DNA of 5,550 bases, from contig CAKTVN010000121.1 of NCBI GenBank assembly GCA_934623545.1, positions 1 through 5,550 of the forward strand. Direction: 5' to 3'. Under the pieces are notes generated by a model that ran no database searches, was not told the origin of the DNA, and was given only the letters and a program-made list of their open reading frames with translations. This DNA comes from an uncultured Oscillospiraceae bacterium. GTDB taxonomy: Bacteria; Bacillota; Clostridia; Oscillospirales; Oscillospiraceae. Both the position numbers and the translations under genes were made by a program. Below are positions 5,534 through 5,550 of the stretch, piece by piece (the stretch's first letter is position 1; every line of letters starts with the position of its first letter).

Positions 5534-5550
5534 GATTCCGTGATTTTGAT

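Overview
The window looks like a chromosomal segment of a GC-rich, endospore-lineage member of the Bacillota (class Clostridia, probably Oscillospirales). The grounds are the run of a SpoVB-type flippase, MazG and HU, the strong AGGAGG-type ribosome binding sites, and an intergenic region crowded with short perfect hairpins. The taxonomic placement is inference.

All four genes I can support lie on the minus strand and are read from right to left. They are an MtaD-type amidohydrolase (3961-5298), a SpoVB/MATE-like polysaccharide flippase (2285-3964), a two-domain MazG nucleotide pyrophosphohydrolase (1477-2253) and the DNA-binding protein HU (1169-1444). The first two overlap by four bases (GTGA) and the remaining gaps are 31 and 32 bases, so they form a probable operon that ends at a GC-rich hairpin (1140-1161). 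A weak promoter candidate and two back-to-back hairpins lie upstream, between 5410 and 5533.

The genes do not form one pathway. The flippase probably moves a lipid-linked cell-envelope precursor, MazG is a nucleotide-pool housecleaning enzyme and HU compacts DNA. The spoVB-mazG part resembles the yabM-yabN neighbourhood of Bacillus, but the S4-domain, yabP and yabQ genes expected next are not found in the remaining 1.1 kb.

Two proteins have unusual active sites. The amidohydrolase keeps its HxH motif but has Asn214 and Gly302 where the family has a metal-binding His and the catalytic Asp. MazG keeps the full EExxE/ExxD set in its N-terminal domain but has lost three of the five acidic positions in its C-terminal domain.

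Positions 1-1139 hold no convincing gene. They are packed with about twenty inverted repeats, many with 3-nt loops. The two ends share modules in opposite orientation, including a perfect 12-base inverted match (127-138 with 994-1005). This hairpin array is the most unexplained structure in the window.
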